Made by a program: the position numbers and the translations under genes
The notes under the pieces: model-generated
What the model was told of the DNA's origin: nothing
Seen by the model: only the letters and a program-made list of their open reading frames with translations
The model's database searches: none
Shown: piece by piece, positions 30,101 to 39,300 of the stretch
Layout: every line of letters starts with the position of its first letter
How positions within the stretch are numbered: position 1 is the first letter of the stretch
Assembly (NCBI RefSeq): GCF_008123965.1
Contig: NZ_VSTH01000062.1
Coordinates: 30,856 to 94,855 of the forward strand
Direction: 5' to 3'
DNA from: Bradyrhizobium hipponense
GTDB lineage: Bacteria > Pseudomonadota > Alphaproteobacteria > Rhizobiales > Xanthobacteraceae
DNA: 64,000 nucleotides

Positions 30101-30297
30101 CCGAGATCCGCCAGCCGCTCGGCTACGCCATGGTCGGCGGCCTGATCGTCAGCCAGGCGCTGACGCTGTTCACCACGCCGGTCGTCTATCTCTATCTCGA
30201 CAAGCTCAACAACTGGTTCTCGGGCTGGGGCCGTTCGGGTGACGGTGAAGGCGACGAGACGGTCGAGCACGGCACCGTTAAGGAAGCTGCCGAGTAG
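27151..30297 (+). CDS. RND efflux pump permease (MdtB/MdtC type, AcrB family)
   Basis: A 1048-residue hydrophobe/amphiphile exporter with 12 transmembrane segments and two large periplasmic loops. The proton-relay pair is in GFVVDDAIVMLEN of helix 4, and a lysine follows in the helix-10 region (GIVKKNGIMMVDF). Sequence features (SISVSLVAVLIPLLLMGGIIGRLFREFA) fit the MdtBC branch, which in enterobacteria is heteromeric; only one pump subunit is present here, so it is probably a homotrimer. Drugs, detergents or bile-like compounds are possible substrates. Confidence 0.93.
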   Translation: MNAGGISAPFIRYPIGTSLLMAGILFVGLVAYPLLPVAPLPQVDFPTIQVTANLPGGSPETMASSVAQPLERQFAQIPGIAQMTSTSYLSTASITIQFDLNRSIDGAANDVQGAINAASGQLPKNLPSPPTYRKVNPADAPILLLSATSETMPLTSVSDAVDAQLAQQISQLSGVAQVFIGGQQKPSIRIQIDPAKLVAKGLSMEDVRSQIAITTVDSPKGNIDGERRAYTIYANDQLTQSKDWNDVIIAYRNGGPLRIRDIGQAVSGPEDAKQAAWANGKRGVFLVVFKQPGANVIETVDRIKATLPRLVAAIPPAIKIELISDRTTTIRAAVEDVQFTLLLTIGLVVMVIFIFLRSFWATVIPAITVPLALLGACALMWVFGYSLDNLSLMALTIAVGFVVDDAIVMLENITRYIEEGEAPMAAAFRGSKEIGFTIVSISVSLVAVLIPLLLMGGIIGRLFREFAVVLAMTIFVSMFVSLTLTPMMASRFLRAHGEVKHGRFYQWSERCFDAMLRGYENILDHALSWRRTTLAIFFVTLGLSVYLFVLIPKGFFPQQDVGLITATAEASQDISFKEMVKRQEELGKIIMADPDVASVAMAIGGSGRAGNNGNLFITLKPRNEREASAQQIIARLRPKFDKVEGARLYMQAAQDVRLGGRPTRTQFEFTLQDADLAELNEWAPKILAKMQTLPQLRDVATDQQTQGTTVQLKINRDTASRYGIQPQLIDDTLYDAFGQRQVTQYFTQLNTYKVIIEIVPEMQGSLESLNKLYLKSPLTGEQVPLSTFATWTTDPVRPLSISHQGQFPAITISFNLAQGVALGQATEAVQKAMADLGAPPTLNSSFQGTAQAFQQSLGTVPLLILAALVVVYLILGILYESYIHPITILSTLPSAGVGALAILMAAGFEFSLIALIGIILLIGIVKKNGIMMVDFAIAAERDEHKTPEESIRQAALLRFRPIMMTTMAALLGGVPLMLGHGTGAEIRQPLGYAMVGGLIVSQALTLFTTPVVYLYLDKLNNWFSGWGRSGDGEGDETVEHGTVKEAAE

Positions 30298-30362
30298 CAG
30301 CTTGCACGGTGCGTCAGGCGACGGTACAGCGAGGCCCTCGATTCATGCCAGCGCGGTACGTC

Positions 30363-30929
30363 ATGTCCATGCAATCCAGACTTGTCGCCCTCGCCGCCAC
30401 CGTCCTATTGTCAACGGGCGTCGCATACGCCCAGCAGGGCGCCAAGAAGAACGCGGCTCCATCGGCCCCGGCCGCTCAGCCCGCGCCGGCTCCGGCTCAG
30501 GGCGATGGCGCCGCGGCGCAACAGCCCGGCTGGATCGCACGCTGCACCAGCGTGAGCCGCGACGCGCCGCTCGAATGCGCGATCGAACAGAACGCGGTGC
30601 TGACCAAGACCGGCCAGACCATCGTCCTGATCAACATCCGCATCCCGACCGACACCCGCACGCCGGTGGCGCTGCTGCAATTGCCGCTCGGCCTCAATCT
30701 GCCGGTTGGCGCAAAGCTCCAGGTCGACGAAGGCAAGGCGGTCGATCTCCAGATCCAGACTTGTGAAAATCGTGGCTGCTATGCCTCGACGCCGATTACG
30801 CCTGATCTGCTCGCAAGCCTGAAATCGGGCAATCAGCTGAAGGTCTCCTTCCAGAACATGGCCAAGGAGACGATCGCGATCCCGATGCCGCTGAACGACT
30901 TCGCGGCGGCCTACGACAAGATCAAGTAA
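30363..30929 (+). CDS. Invasion-associated locus B (IalB) family secreted protein
   Basis: A 188-residue exported protein: signal peptide (LVALAATVLLSTGVAYAQQ), an Ala/Pro/Gln-rich linker, then the IalB domain with WIARCTSVSRDAPLECAIEQ and CENRGCYAS, four cysteines likely forming two disulfides. The family is widespread in Rhizobiales and named for Bartonella IalB; its molecular role is unclear. I start at 30363 (MSMQSRL). It follows the RND pump on the same strand after 65 bases and may share its message. Confidence 0.85.
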   Translation: MSMQSRLVALAATVLLSTGVAYAQQGAKKNAAPSAPAAQPAPAPAQGDGAAAQQPGWIARCTSVSRDAPLECAIEQNAVLTKTGQTIVLINIRIPTDTRTPVALLQLPLGLNLPVGAKLQVDEGKAVDLQIQTCENRGCYASTPITPDLLASLKSGNQLKVSFQNMAKETIAIPMPLNDFAAAYDKIK

Positions 30930-30975
30930 CGGCTCCCCGACGGTTTACTGCCGTGCCATCTGCACGTTGAGACGC

Positions 30976-30994
30976 GGCTCGCTGGCGGCGAGCC
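30976..30994. terminator. Hairpin between convergent genes
   Basis: GGCTCGC and GCGAGCC form a seven-base stem with a five-base loop in the gap between the IalB-family gene (plus) and the DUF1428 gene (minus). No T-run on either side, so termination is only a guess. Confidence 0.3.
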
Positions 30995-31000
30995 CTGCGC

Positions 31001-31363
31001 TCAGCCGGTCACGTCGCGCGCCTGAAGCAGCGTGGTGAAGCCGCCATAGATCATGCGCTTGCCGTCGAACGGCATCCCGTCCAACTTCAACCGCGGATCG
31101 GCCATCACCTTCTGGTTGACGGCATCGCGGGTCTCGCGGCCGCGGTAGACGATCCAGGAGAACACCACGATCTCATGCTCTTTCGCCATCACGGCGCGCG
31201 GAAACGAGGTGAGCTCGCCATAGGGAACGTCGTCGCCGATGCATTCGACATAGTCGAGCGCGCCATGTTCCATCCAGACCGCGCAGGCCGTTTTCGCCAG
31301 CGCCTTGTAAGCCTCGATCTTGTCCTTAGGGACAGCCAGCACGAAACCATCGACATAGGGCAT
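31001..31363 (-). CDS. DUF1428 family protein
   Basis: A 120-residue protein of the DUF1428 (YbaA-like, dimeric ferredoxin-like barrel) family. Typical words are MPYVDGFVLAVPK at the start, VWMEHGALDYVECIGDD, VVFSWIVYRGRETRDAVNQKVMADPR and PFDGKRMIYGGF. The family is of unknown function. The ATG at 31363 has a strong AAGGAGATC site; the longer frame to 31462 lacks family similarity. Convergent with the IalB-family gene. Confidence 0.88.
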   Translation of the reverse strand: MPYVDGFVLAVPKDKIEAYKALAKTACAVWMEHGALDYVECIGDDVPYGELTSFPRAVMAKEHEIVVFSWIVYRGRETRDAVNQKVMADPRLKLDGMPFDGKRMIYGGFTTLLQARDVTG

Positions 31364-31679
31364 CACGGATCTCCTTGGGTGACGTTGAGGGTGACGTTGA
31401 ACTCCAAGGACGATGCGGCTCATGGCGATCCGACCCGCAAAGGCACTTTTCAGATGAGGCAAACGGTCGCGAGCGGCCGAGACGCAGCGGAAGCACCAGC
31501 CCTCTGGCCGGCTCGCCTGCCCTCAGGCAGCCCGCAGAGCACCCGTTCACTGCGGCGCTTGCCAGCCCGGAGGCGAGCAGGTAGAAACCTGCCACGCCTG
31601 AGCCGTGATTTGCGCAAACCGCGCTTCCGGCAACAGCCGGACAAATCAACAAGTGATTGAATTTGTTCGGCTATTCCGT
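31364..31679. other. Intergenic region upstream of the tRNA gene
   Basis: About 316 bases between the DUF1428 start and the tRNA. I see no supported gene; the short open frames overlap each other on both strands. It must hold the tRNA promoter and the DUF1428 promoter, neither of which I can place with confidence. Confidence 0.5.
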
Positions 31680-31753
31680 TGGGGAATGGTGTAACGGTAG
31701 CACAACAGACTCTGACTCTGTTTGTCTAGGTTCGAATCCTAGTTCCCCAGCCA
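31680..31753 (+). tRNA. tRNA-Gln (anticodon CTG)
   Basis: Acceptor stem TGGGGAA pairs with TTCCCCA; the anticodon arm ACAGA-CTCTGAC-TCTGT gives anticodon CTG (reads CAG, glutamine); the T arm GGTTCGAATCC is standard; discriminator G and an encoded CCA end at 31753. An intact, ordinary tRNA. Confidence 0.95.
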
Positions 31754-32129
31754 GACTCGAAAATTAATCAACCGCCTAGTCCAACTTGGTTTTTCGCCGC
31801 AGCCGTGATCCACGGCGAGGATCATGGACCATACTTGTGGACGGTTGCGGACCATGCAATCGCCGCACGAATCCGAAATCTGCGATGAACTCTGACGTGG
31901 TCGTTCGGCGGCTTTTCTATCCAATAAGCACGCGCGGGCCGGAGTTTCTTGTCCTCTGAACGACCTGCGCGGATCCATTGCGAGGAGCCATTTTCGTAAG
32001 TTCTTGCGCTGACGCAAATTTGTCTCGGCTCACGTCGCTTTTCTCCCATCCCCATACGTGGAGAAACGCGGTAGAGCCTTAATCCCTTGCACGAGGACGC
32101 AGTGTGTCGGATGAACAGGTCATCGCTCG
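31754..32129. other. Gene-free stretch downstream of tRNA-Gln
   Basis: About 375 bases with no supported gene, repeat or copy of the tRNA 3-prime end. It looks less G+C-rich than the flanking core genes. It may be eroded DNA at a former insertion point, but I see no integrase or attachment-site duplicate. Confidence 0.4.
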
Positions 32130-33416
32130 CTACGGCGCCAGCCTGATCTGCTGAATGGTCAGGTTCTGCAAGGCACGAACCGCCTCCTGCGAGTACCTAG
32201 CTCCATTATCTCCCCGGGGACCGAGCGCTATGTTCAACGTATGCGTTTGCGTCGCGGTCACGCTGGCGAGATTCCCGGTCGGCCCTCGAAACCTCACCAA
32301 AGTCCAGCTTGGTGCTACGCTCGCGCCGGCGGTGACTATGAATTGCACCGAGTGCGAAATTGAGTCTATCGGCGGGTCCGGTATCCTGACAACCACGTTC
32401 TTGGCGTTCTCGATCGCTGCCTTTGATTGTTCGCCGGCGTCCGCAGCCAACTTGGCAACGTCCTCCGCCAAAGTTTTTACCTGGTTAGCTCTTTGATATG
32501 CCTCACTACCGGTATCTCCGTCCTCGATGGTCTTGGCAATACCTGATGCCTGCTCAGTCTTGTCCTTGGCTGTTGCCTCATCGTCGCGCGCCGCTTTCGC
32601 CTGATGTTCAGCAACCGAGGCAATCTGGCGCGAAATCCTCAGGAATTCCCGGTCTTCGACTTCACGGAAGAGCGATTGAGCAATTGATCTAGCCGCGTTC
32701 TTAGATGCCTGTTCGGCGTCGTTAGCTGATTTCTTGGCGGCCTCGTAACTCTTCGCCGCGTCTTTCACCGCCTCGTCGGCGATCTGACGCGGCCCTTGAA
32801 CACCTTTAATAGTCGGCGGCTTCACGGTTACTAATGGCTGAGCAGCCGCCTTGGCCGCCCCCGGGGCCGGATGGTCGCCCGCCTGAAGGTCTCGCGTAAC
32901 AACGGGCGATAACGCCGAATTTGCCCACTCATTCAATCCGAGGTCGCCGGCAAGATTACCGCGTAGACCTGGAGCACAAGGATCTGGCAAATTGTACTTC
33001 ACGCTTTGCGCAATCATTTCTTGCCGCCACCGCCGCAGCTCAACGAGGGACAATGAGAAGCTGACCGCCTCTGTCCTTACCGCCTGTCCTGAAATCGACG
33101 CCCCGGCCCCGAACGTAAACTGCTGAGCAACCCCGCTCGCAGTGCCGAGTGGTTCAATATACGAACCGACCGGCGCAATTGATCCAAGATTGTTGGCGGC
33201 CAGGGTCATGTCGACCTTGGCCGCCCAATACTGGAGCCAGCGGTAGTGTGGCTCTCGAATTTTCTCGCTGAAGGAGTCAGCAAGTTCGCATTTCACGCGT
33301 TCAACGATATCCCGGATAGGTATCGATCCCGTTGCCTCGGAAAGAGGTGGCACAGTCGAACATGAACCAAGAATTGCCGCGGCAATAATTAACGCGACGC
33401 AACGCACCACGCGCAT
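32130..33416 (-). CDS. Putative lipoprotein with long coiled-coil region
   Basis: A 428-residue exported protein with a clear lipobox: LGSC at residues 16-19 after a hydrophobic stretch (CVALIIAAAIL). The centre (about residues 215-330) is Ala/Lys/Glu-rich and strongly helical (DAAKSYEAAKKSANDAEQAS, AEDVAKLAADAGEQ), predicting a coiled coil; the last 90 residues look beta-rich. It was probably anchored in the periplasm or outer membrane. Base composition is visibly lower in G+C than the neighbours. No family recognised; it lies in the accessory-looking stretch after the tRNA. Confidence 0.7.
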   Translation of the reverse strand: MRVVRCVALIIAAAILGSCSTVPPLSEATGSIPIRDIVERVKCELADSFSEKIREPHYRWLQYWAAKVDMTLAANNLGSIAPVGSYIEPLGTASGVAQQFTFGAGASISGQAVRTEAVSFSLSLVELRRWRQEMIAQSVKYNLPDPCAPGLRGNLAGDLGLNEWANSALSPVVTRDLQAGDHPAPGAAKAAAQPLVTVKPPTIKGVQGPRQIADEAVKDAAKSYEAAKKSANDAEQASKNAARSIAQSLFREVEDREFLRISRQIASVAEHQAKAARDDEATAKDKTEQASGIAKTIEDGDTGSEAYQRANQVKTLAEDVAKLAADAGEQSKAAIENAKNVVVRIPDPPIDSISHSVQFIVTAGASVAPSWTLVRFRGPTGNLASVTATQTHTLNIALGPRGDNGARYSQEAVRALQNLTIQQIRLAP

Positions 33417-33694
33417 CGAGGTCCCCCATCCCTTGAAATTCCCCCAAATATGCTGCGACTATGGATTGCACGGGATGGCAAAATCAACCGTTATCTAGCG
33501 ACCGATATCCTTCCCTGCTGCGGCTCCTTCCGAGCCGGGACAATGCTGATCGGTCTCGCTTTGAATCCAGACTGACCTTCGACAGCCTGCTAAAGAAATG
33601 ACGACTTGCCGCTGGGCTCGGCTGCCGGTTTTTGGCGCTGGCTGGCTAGGGTACGTATCCGACAGTTGGCGACGGCTGCTCGAACTCGTCGTCG

Positions 33695-33943
33695 CTATTT
33701 GCCTATGGTAGTATGAACGTTACCACTCGCAGTGCCGCCGCCCTCTCTGCTAATGCTTCCGCCCAACGACGTGTTTGGGGTTACATTCAAGCGCGCATCC
33801 GAACCTTGGCCGCTGATGTTTGGATACGTTGTGGGAGGCGGCGGAGGCGGTTGGAAATTCTGCAATCGCTCATTCGCGGTCTGCTCGTGCGGAGTGTATT
33901 GAGGATTTAGATTTTGGGCATGGGCCGACGTTGCAAATAGCAC
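33695..33943 (-). CDS. Small secreted Pro/Gly-rich protein, start possibly damaged
   Basis: The visible frame (82 residues from a GTG) encodes VLFATSAHAQNLNPQYTPHEQ, then PPPPPPTTYPNISGQG and a Gly/Ser/Thr-rich tail. SLIAISVLFATSAHAQ, the end of a good signal peptide, is encoded in frame upstream but is preceded by a stop. Deleting one A just after the ATG at about 33966 would give MSLIAISVLFATSAHA, a perfect signal. So the gene either starts at an internal GTG with a short signal or carries a one-base insertion at its start codon. Function unknown. Confidence 0.45.
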   Translation of the reverse strand: MLFATSAHAQNLNPQYTPHEQTANERLQNFQPPPPPPTTYPNISGQGSDARLNVTPNTSLGGSISREGGGTASGNVHTTIGK

Positions 33944-34122
33944 CGAAATCGCGATGAGCGATCATGCCACGATCCGCAGACGTCAGTAACTGCGTAGCTT
34001 GGCTCGACAGGTGGTGCGCGGTCGCAAGAACGGTGTCGACAGATCGGCTGGCGAGTCTAGGCGGTGCGATCGCAGCGTCGGTTATGCCGTCCCGTTTCGG
34101 GTCTGCTTCAAGGGTGTCAGTT

Positions 34123-34743
34123 TCACGGCCGGCTCGGAGGAAACTTCCCCGATTGCGCCTCGATCGCCTGCACGGCCACGCTCGCCACCTGCCGCAGTGC
34201 CTCGCGGTCCGCGCCTGAGGACGCCATCACGCCCATGCCGACGGCGACGGCGGAGACGTAGCGCGCGAGCGCTGCCGGATCCGACGCCGGCTTGAGATCG
34301 CCTTCTGCCTTGGCGCGGATGAAGCGGTCGCGGAGCTGATCTTCGTTCTGGCTGCGGCGTGCGGCGAGCTCGAACGGGACGTTTTCGGAGCCGGTGCCGC
34401 AGGCGATGCCGCCTTGCACGAGCAGGCAACCGGGCGGATTGGCGGGATCGGTCTGCTTGTCGGCGATGCCCATCAGCATCCGCTCGGCGACGTCGCGGGC
34501 AGTCGGGGCAGCGACCACCTCGTCCATCCAGACGCCGCGCAGCTTGGTGTAGCGGTCGAGCGCGGCCTTCAGCAGGCCTTCCTTGTTGCCGAAGCAGGCA
34601 TAAAGGCTCGGCGGGTTGATGCCCATGGCCTCGGTCAGCTGGGCAATGGTCGCGCCCTCATAACCGTGGCGCCAAAACACTTCCATTGCCTGGTCCAACG
34701 CCGTCTCGGCATCGAATTCCCGGGGGCGTCCCATGGCGGCCAT
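34123..34743 (-). CDS. TetR family repressor of the MexEF-like pump
   Basis: A 206-residue regulator. The N-terminal helix-turn-helix is in ATIAQLTEAMGINPPSLYACFGNKEGLL (about residues 31-58), and the rest is the ligand-binding helical domain (MLMGIADKQTDPANPPGCLLVQGGIA). GGAGA precedes the ATG at 34743. It is divergent from the RND adaptor gene; a perfect inverted repeat (34914-34929) lies immediately before that gene and is the likely operator. Expected to respond to a pump substrate. Confidence 0.88.
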   Translation of the reverse strand: MAAMGRPREFDAETALDQAMEVFWRHGYEGATIAQLTEAMGINPPSLYACFGNKEGLLKAALDRYTKLRGVWMDEVVAAPTARDVAERMLMGIADKQTDPANPPGCLLVQGGIACGTGSENVPFELAARRSQNEDQLRDRFIRAKAEGDLKPASDPAALARYVSAVAVGMGVMASSGADREALRQVASVAVQAIEAQSGKFPPSRP

Positions 34744-34913
34744 GTGCCTGTCTCCTTGAGAATCGGCGTCGCGCCTCGCGCTAACGCCTGATCCTATCTA
34801 TTTGTTCTAACTTTCATTTCTCTGCCGTCTTCCACTTTTCGCATTCCGCGGCTAAGATTTTCTAGGGTGAACGGTACATAGGTATCTTGCACTGCGGCAT
34901 CCAGCTCCACATC

Positions 34914-34929
34914 TGTAGTGAACACTACA
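34914..34929. promoter_or_regulatory. Putative TetR operator upstream of the MexEF-like operon
   Basis: TGTAGTG-AA-CACTACA, a perfect seven-base inverted repeat with a two-base spacer, 16 bases before the adaptor ATG at 34946 and about 170 bases from the divergent tetR start. Position would block the pump promoter or its transcript start. Confidence 0.75.
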
Positions 34930-34945
34930 TATCTGGAGCGCGCAA

Positions 34946-36190
34946 ATGCCCCCCTCCCAAAATACCTCTCGCCCTGGCCGCGTCCGCCGCCTTCTCGGTG
35001 GTGTTGCCATTGTTGGCGCCCTCGCGATCGCCGGTTCGATCGCAACCGGCCGCTATTTTCACGCGGCGCAGGCGACCGCGCCGGCCGCCGCCGCCGAGCA
35101 GGCCGTCTCCGTCACCGTCGCGATGATCGAGCCGCGGCAGACCGTGCTGTGGGACGATTTCTCCGGCCGGTTAGAGGCCATCAACCGCGTCGAACTCCGC
35201 CCGCGCGTTGCAGGCGCGATCCTGTCGACCAATTTCACCGAAGGCGCGCTGGTGAAAGCCGGCGACGTCCTGTTCAAGATCGATCCGGCGCCTTATGCGG
35301 CCGAGGTCGACAAGGCCAACGCCCAACTCGAAGCCGCCAAGGCGCGCGTGGTCTTCACCCAGAGCGAGCTCGAGCGCGGCGCGCAGCTGGTCGGCAACGC
35401 CGTGGTGACCCGCCGCGACTACGATCAGCGCGAGAACGCGCATCGCGAGGCGATCGCCAACGTCAAGGCGGCAGAGGCGACGCTTCAGACCGCGAAACTC
35501 AATCTCGACTACACCGAGGTGCGCGCACCGGTCGACGGCCGGGTCGGCAAGATCGAAATCACTGTCGGCAATCTCGTCGCCGCGGGCACCGCCTCTCCGG
35601 TCCTGACCTCGCTGGTGTCGGTCAATCCGATCTACGCATCGTTCGATGCGGACGAGGAGGTCGTGCTGCGGGCGCTGAACTCGATCGCGGATGGCTCGGG
35701 CAAGCGCGGCAATCTCGACCAGATCCCGGTGGAGATGACAACCTCGGGCGGACTTTCGGCCAAGGGCCACATCCAGCTCATTGACAACCAGGTCAACGGC
35801 CAGAGTGGAACGATCCGTGTCCGCGCGGTGTTCCGGAACGAGGACGGGCGTCTCATTCCCGGTCAGTTCGCCCGCGTGCGCATGGGCCAGCCGAAGCAGC
35901 AGACGCTGGTGATGATCGACGAGCGCGCGATCGGCACCGACCAGGACAAGAAGTTCGTCATGGGGGTCGGCGACGACAGCCGCGCGGTCTACCGGCCGGT
36001 TACGCTCGGCGGCTCCGTCGATGGGTTGCGCATCGTGACGGCGGGGCTGAAGCCCGGCGACCGCATCATCGTCAATGGCCTGCAGCGCGTGCGTCCGGGC
36101 GCCCTCCTCAAGACCGAGGTCGCGGCGATGGGGGCACGCGGGCCGCAGCAGGCCTCCAACCACAGCAACCAGGACGTCGTGCAGCGCTAG
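34946..36190 (+). CDS. RND efflux periplasmic adaptor (MexE type)
   Basis: A 414-residue membrane-fusion protein. N-terminal anchor/signal (VRRLLGGVAIVGALAIAGSIA), lipoyl halves VELRPRVAGAILSTNFTEGALV and LDYTEVRAPVDGRVGKIEI, alpha-hairpin and beta-barrel. Ends in a disordered Gln/Asn-rich tail. GGAG lies before the ATG. It starts the two-gene pump operon behind the TetR operator. No outer-membrane channel (oprN-like) gene follows, so a channel encoded elsewhere must complete the pump. Confidence 0.9.
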   Translation: MPPSQNTSRPGRVRRLLGGVAIVGALAIAGSIATGRYFHAAQATAPAAAAEQAVSVTVAMIEPRQTVLWDDFSGRLEAINRVELRPRVAGAILSTNFTEGALVKAGDVLFKIDPAPYAAEVDKANAQLEAAKARVVFTQSELERGAQLVGNAVVTRRDYDQRENAHREAIANVKAAEATLQTAKLNLDYTEVRAPVDGRVGKIEITVGNLVAAGTASPVLTSLVSVNPIYASFDADEEVVLRALNSIADGSGKRGNLDQIPVEMTTSGGLSAKGHIQLIDNQVNGQSGTIRVRAVFRNEDGRLIPGQFARVRMGQPKQQTLVMIDERAIGTDQDKKFVMGVGDDSRAVYRPVTLGGSVDGLRIVTAGLKPGDRIIVNGLQRVRPGALLKTEVAAMGARGPQQASNHSNQDVVQR

Positions 36191-36374
36191 TTGCGTCGTT
36201 TCGGGACGTGCGCTTGGCACGAGCTATGGTGCGCGCTTGCGCACCTGAGACTCTCGAAGTTTGAAAACTCCGAGCACATCGCCTCCGGCTTTCCGGGTTC
36301 GCGCGCTTTCCTCGCGTCCCGGAACGACGACGGAGGGATCGGAGACTCGCAAGAAATTGCGCAGGGGCAAAGCC

Positions 36375-39300
36375 ATGAATCTCTCAAAATTCTTCATCGA
36401 CCGTCCGATTTTTGCCGGCGTCCTGTCGGTCCTGATCTTCCTCGCCGGCCTGATCTCGCTGTTCGCGATGCCGATCTCGGAATATCCGGACGTGGTGCCG
36501 CCGTCGGTGCTGGTGCGCGCGACCTATCCCGGCGCCAATCCCAAGGTGATCGCGGAAACGGTGGCGACGCCGATCGAGGAGCAGATCAACGGCGTCGAGA
36601 ACATGCTCTACATGTCGAGCCAGGCGACCACCGACGGCGCAATGACGCTGACGGTGACATTCCGGCTCGGCACCGATCCCGACAAGGCGACACAGCTGGT
36701 GCAGAACCGCGTGCAGCAGGCCGAACCGCGCCTCCCCGCGGTGGTGCGCCAGCTCGGCATCATCACCAAGAAGTCGTCGCCCGACCTCACCATGGTCGTG
36801 CATCTGCTGTCGCCGAACAACCGCTACGACATGACGTATTTGCGCAATTATGCGGTGCTCAACGTCAAGGACCGGCTGGCGCGGATCGACGGCGTCGGCG
36901 ACGTCCAGCTCTACGGCGCCGGCGACTATTCGATGCGGGTGTGGGTCGATCCGCAGAAGGCCGCCGAGCATGGGCTGACCGCAAGCGACATCGTCAAGGC
37001 GATCCAGGCGCAGAACGTCGAGGCCGCCGCTGGCGTGGTCGGCTCCTCGCCGAACGTCAAGGGCATCGACCTGCAACTCTCCGTCAATGCGGAAGGGCGG
37101 CTCGCGAACGAGGAACAGTTCGGCGACATCGTAGTCAAGGCCGGAACGCGAGGCGAAGTGGTGCGGCTGCGCGACGTCGCGCGCATCGAGCTCGGCGCCT
37201 CTCAATACGGCCTGCGCTCGCTGCTCGACAACAAGCAGGCGGTGGCGATCCCGATCTTCCAGGCGCCCGGCTCCAACGCGCTCGAGATCTCTGACCACGT
37301 CCGCGCCACCATGGCCGAGATCAAGAAGAACATGCCGGAGGGCGTGTCCTACCAGATCGTCTACGACCCCACCCAGTTCGTACGCTCCTCGATCGAGGCG
37401 GTGATCCACACGCTGCTGGAAGCGATCGCACTCGTGGTGCTGGTCGTCATCCTGTTCCTCCAGACCTGGCGCGCCTCCATCATTCCGCTGCTGGCGGTGC
37501 CGGTATCGATCGTCGGCACCTTTGCAGTGATGCACATGTTCGGCTTCTCCATCAACGCGCTCAGCCTGTTCGGCCTCGTCCTTGCGATCGGCATCGTCGT
37601 CGACGACGCCATCGTCGTGGTCGAGAACGTCGAACGCAACATCGAGGCCGGACTGTCGCCGCGCGATGCCACCTACCAGGCGATGCGCGAGGTTTCCGGC
37701 CCGATCATCGCGATCGCGATGGTGCTGATCGCCGTGTTCGTGCCACTCGCCTTCATCTCCGGCCTCACCGGCCAGTTCTACAAGCAGTTCGCGCTGACGA
37801 TCGCGATCTCGACCGTGATCTCGGCCGTCAACTCGCTGACGCTGTCGCCGGCACTTTCGGCATTGCTGCTCAAGGGCCACAACGAGCCAAAGGACAGGCT
37901 GACCCTGATCCTCGAAAAGGCGTTCGGCTGGTTCTTCCGCGGCTTCAACCGCGTTTTCACCCGTTCCTCGGAGAATTACAGCGGCACCGTCACCAAGGTG
38001 ATCTCGGGCAAGGCAGCCGTGATGGGGCTTTACGTGGTCCTGGTCGGCCTCACCGCTCTCCTTTTCCAGCAGGTGCCGAGCGGGTTCGTGCCGGGCCAGG
38101 ACAAGCAATATCTGGTCGGCTTCTCGCGGCTGCCTGATGGCGCAACGCTCGACCGCACCGAAGAGGTGATCCGCAAGATGAGCGACATCGCGCTGACCCA
38201 GCCGGGTGTCGAGAGCTCGGTCGCGTTTCCGGGCCTGTCGATCTCAGGCTTCACCAACTCCTCCAACGCCGGCATCGTGTTCTCGACGCTGAAACCGTTC
38301 GACGAGCGCAAGAGCCCGGCCCTGAGCGGCAATGCAATCGCGGCCGATCTCAACAAGAAATATTCCGGGATCCAGGAAGCCTTCATTGCCATGTTCCCAC
38401 CGCCGCCCGTCAATGGTCTCGGCACCATCGGCGGCTTCAAGCTCCAGATCGAGGACCGCGCCGGTCTCGGCTATGAGGCGCTGAACGAGGCGACGAAAGC
38501 GTTCATGGCGGCGATGCAGAAGGCGCCGGAGATCGCCGGCGTGTTCTCGAGCTTCCAGGTCAACGTTCCCCAGCTCTTCGCCGACATCGACCGTACCAAG
38601 GCGCTCCAGCTCGGGGTGCCCGTGACGGAAGTGTTCAACACGCTGCAGATCTACCTCGGCTCCTACTACGTCAACGACTTCAACAAATTCGGCCGGACCT
38701 ATTCGGTCTATGTCCAGGCCGATGCGCCGTTCCGCGCACGTGCCGACGACATCAGCCAGCTGAAGGTGCGCTCGTCATCCGGCGACATGGTGCCGCTGTC
38801 GGCGCTGCTCAATATCCGCCAGAGCGCGGGTCCCGAGCGCGCGATCCGCTACAACGGCTTCCTGTCGTCCGACATCAATGCGGCGGCTGCGCCAGGCTAC
38901 TCCTCCGGTCAGGCGCAGGAAGTCGCGACGCGGATTGCTGCCGAAGTGTTGCCGACCGGCTTCGCCTTCGAATGGACCGACCTGACCTATCAGGAGTTCA
39001 TCGCCGGCAATTCCGGGCTCTGGGTGTTCCCGCTGGCGATCCTGCTGGTGTTTCTGGTGCTGGCAGCGCTCTATGAGAGCCTAACCCTGCCGCTCTCCAT
39101 CCTCATGATCGTGCCGATGGGACTGCTGGCAGCGATGTTCGGCGTCTGGATTTCGAAAGGCGACAATAACGTCTTCACGCAGATCGGACTTATCGTTCTC
39201 GTGGGACTCTCTGCCAAGAATGCGATCCTGATCGTCGAATTCGCGCGCGAGCTCGAATTTACGGGCCGCACGCCGATCCGGGCCGCGATCGAGGCGAGCC

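Noticed and set aside
31730..34000. Genomic island with attachment-site duplication at tRNA-Gln.
   Set aside because: No second copy of the tRNA 3-prime end and no integrase are visible in the window, so only an accessory-looking stretch is reported.
36255..36345. A fifth copy of the GTCATTCCGGGG repeat before the MexF-like gene.
   Set aside because: Only TTCCGGG and CCCGGAACGAC words remain; too diverged to call as a separate element.
36384..38108. A 574-residue minus-strand frame opposite the MexF-like gene.
   Set aside because: His/Asp/Arg-rich shadow sequence with no motif; the plus-strand RND pump explains the region.
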